This document shows, piece by piece, positions 6,051 through 6,077 of a stretch of 6,077 bases of DNA. Both the position numbers and the translations under genes were made by a program. The notes below the pieces were generated by a model. The model worked only from the letters and a program-made list of their open reading frames with translations. It searched no databases and was not told the DNA's origin. How positions within the stretch are numbered: the first letter of the stretch is position 1; every line of letters starts with the position of its first letter. The DNA comes from DAOTVS01 sp034436375 (GTDB lineage Bacteria > Chloroflexota > Anaerolineae > SpSt-313), in NCBI GenBank assembly GCA_034436375.1, contig DAOTVS010000242.1:1-6077 (forward strand), written 5' to 3'.

Positions 6051-6062
6051 ATTCTAACTATA
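6051..6062 (-). promoter_or_regulatory. Candidate -10 region of the promoter for the riboswitch and ABC operon
   Basis: On the - strand TATAGT (6062-6057) and, directly after it, TAGAAT (6056-6051) each match the TATAAT consensus at five of six positions. They lie in an A+T-rich patch 15 to 21 nt before the first base of the riboswitch P1 helix, which is where a promoter is needed. The -35 box would lie at or beyond the window edge and cannot be judged. Confidence 0.4.
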
Positions 6063-6077
6063 CAGCGATTCTAGAGG

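Noticed and set aside
6050..6074. GATTCTA repeated at 6050 and 6068, 18 bp apart
   Set aside because: Only two 7-bp copies in A+T-rich promoter-like DNA at the window edge; this could be chance and partly overlaps the candidate -10 elements.

Overview
The window is G+C-rich bacterial DNA with three protein genes in a convergent layout, plus an unusual amount of structured non-coding DNA. A GH2 beta-mannosidase lies on the + strand (300-2768). A two-gene operon lies on the - strand: an ABC exporter (5843 down to 3591) followed by a DUF1854 protein (3594 down to 3007). The G+C-rich codon use, the GH2 enzyme without a secretion signal, the c-di-AMP riboswitch and the ABC/DUF1854 pair suggest a Chloroflexota-like or other high-G+C, mostly Gram-positive-type lineage. 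This placement is an inference and is not proven by any marker gene.

Layout: 1-299 has no credible gene. It holds a long bulged hairpin (27-87), two competing G+C-rich hairpins (109-145 and 138-176), and two tandem 18-bp palindromic repeats (245-280) just before the ribosome binding site of the mannosidase. The convergent gap 2769-3006 holds a perfect inverted repeat with 40-bp arms and a 3-nt loop (2860-2942) and a smaller hairpin (2954-2987). Positions 5844-6077 are the leader of the - strand operon.

The main discovery is in that leader. Read on the - strand, about 6036 to 5916 carries the conserved blocks of the ydaO/yuaA (cyclic di-AMP) riboswitch: GGGGGAACC, GGTGAATCC, GGGTAGGGC and CCCGAACC followed by CAGCTAACCTCG, closed by a P1 helix. 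A hairpin with a U-tract (5913-5868) follows at once and looks like its expression platform, and then comes the Shine-Dalgarno sequence and ATG of the ABC gene.

How the genes work together: the riboswitch probably lowers expression of the ABC exporter and its DUF1854 partner when c-di-AMP is high. That would tie this poorly understood transporter to osmotic, potassium or cell-wall homeostasis. The exporter is itself unusual, with a cytosolic N-terminal domain and a CxxC/CxxC zinc ribbon before the membrane domain. The mannosidase is a separate, convergent unit for cytoplasmic breakdown of mannosides, probably with its own regulator acting on the tandem palindromes.
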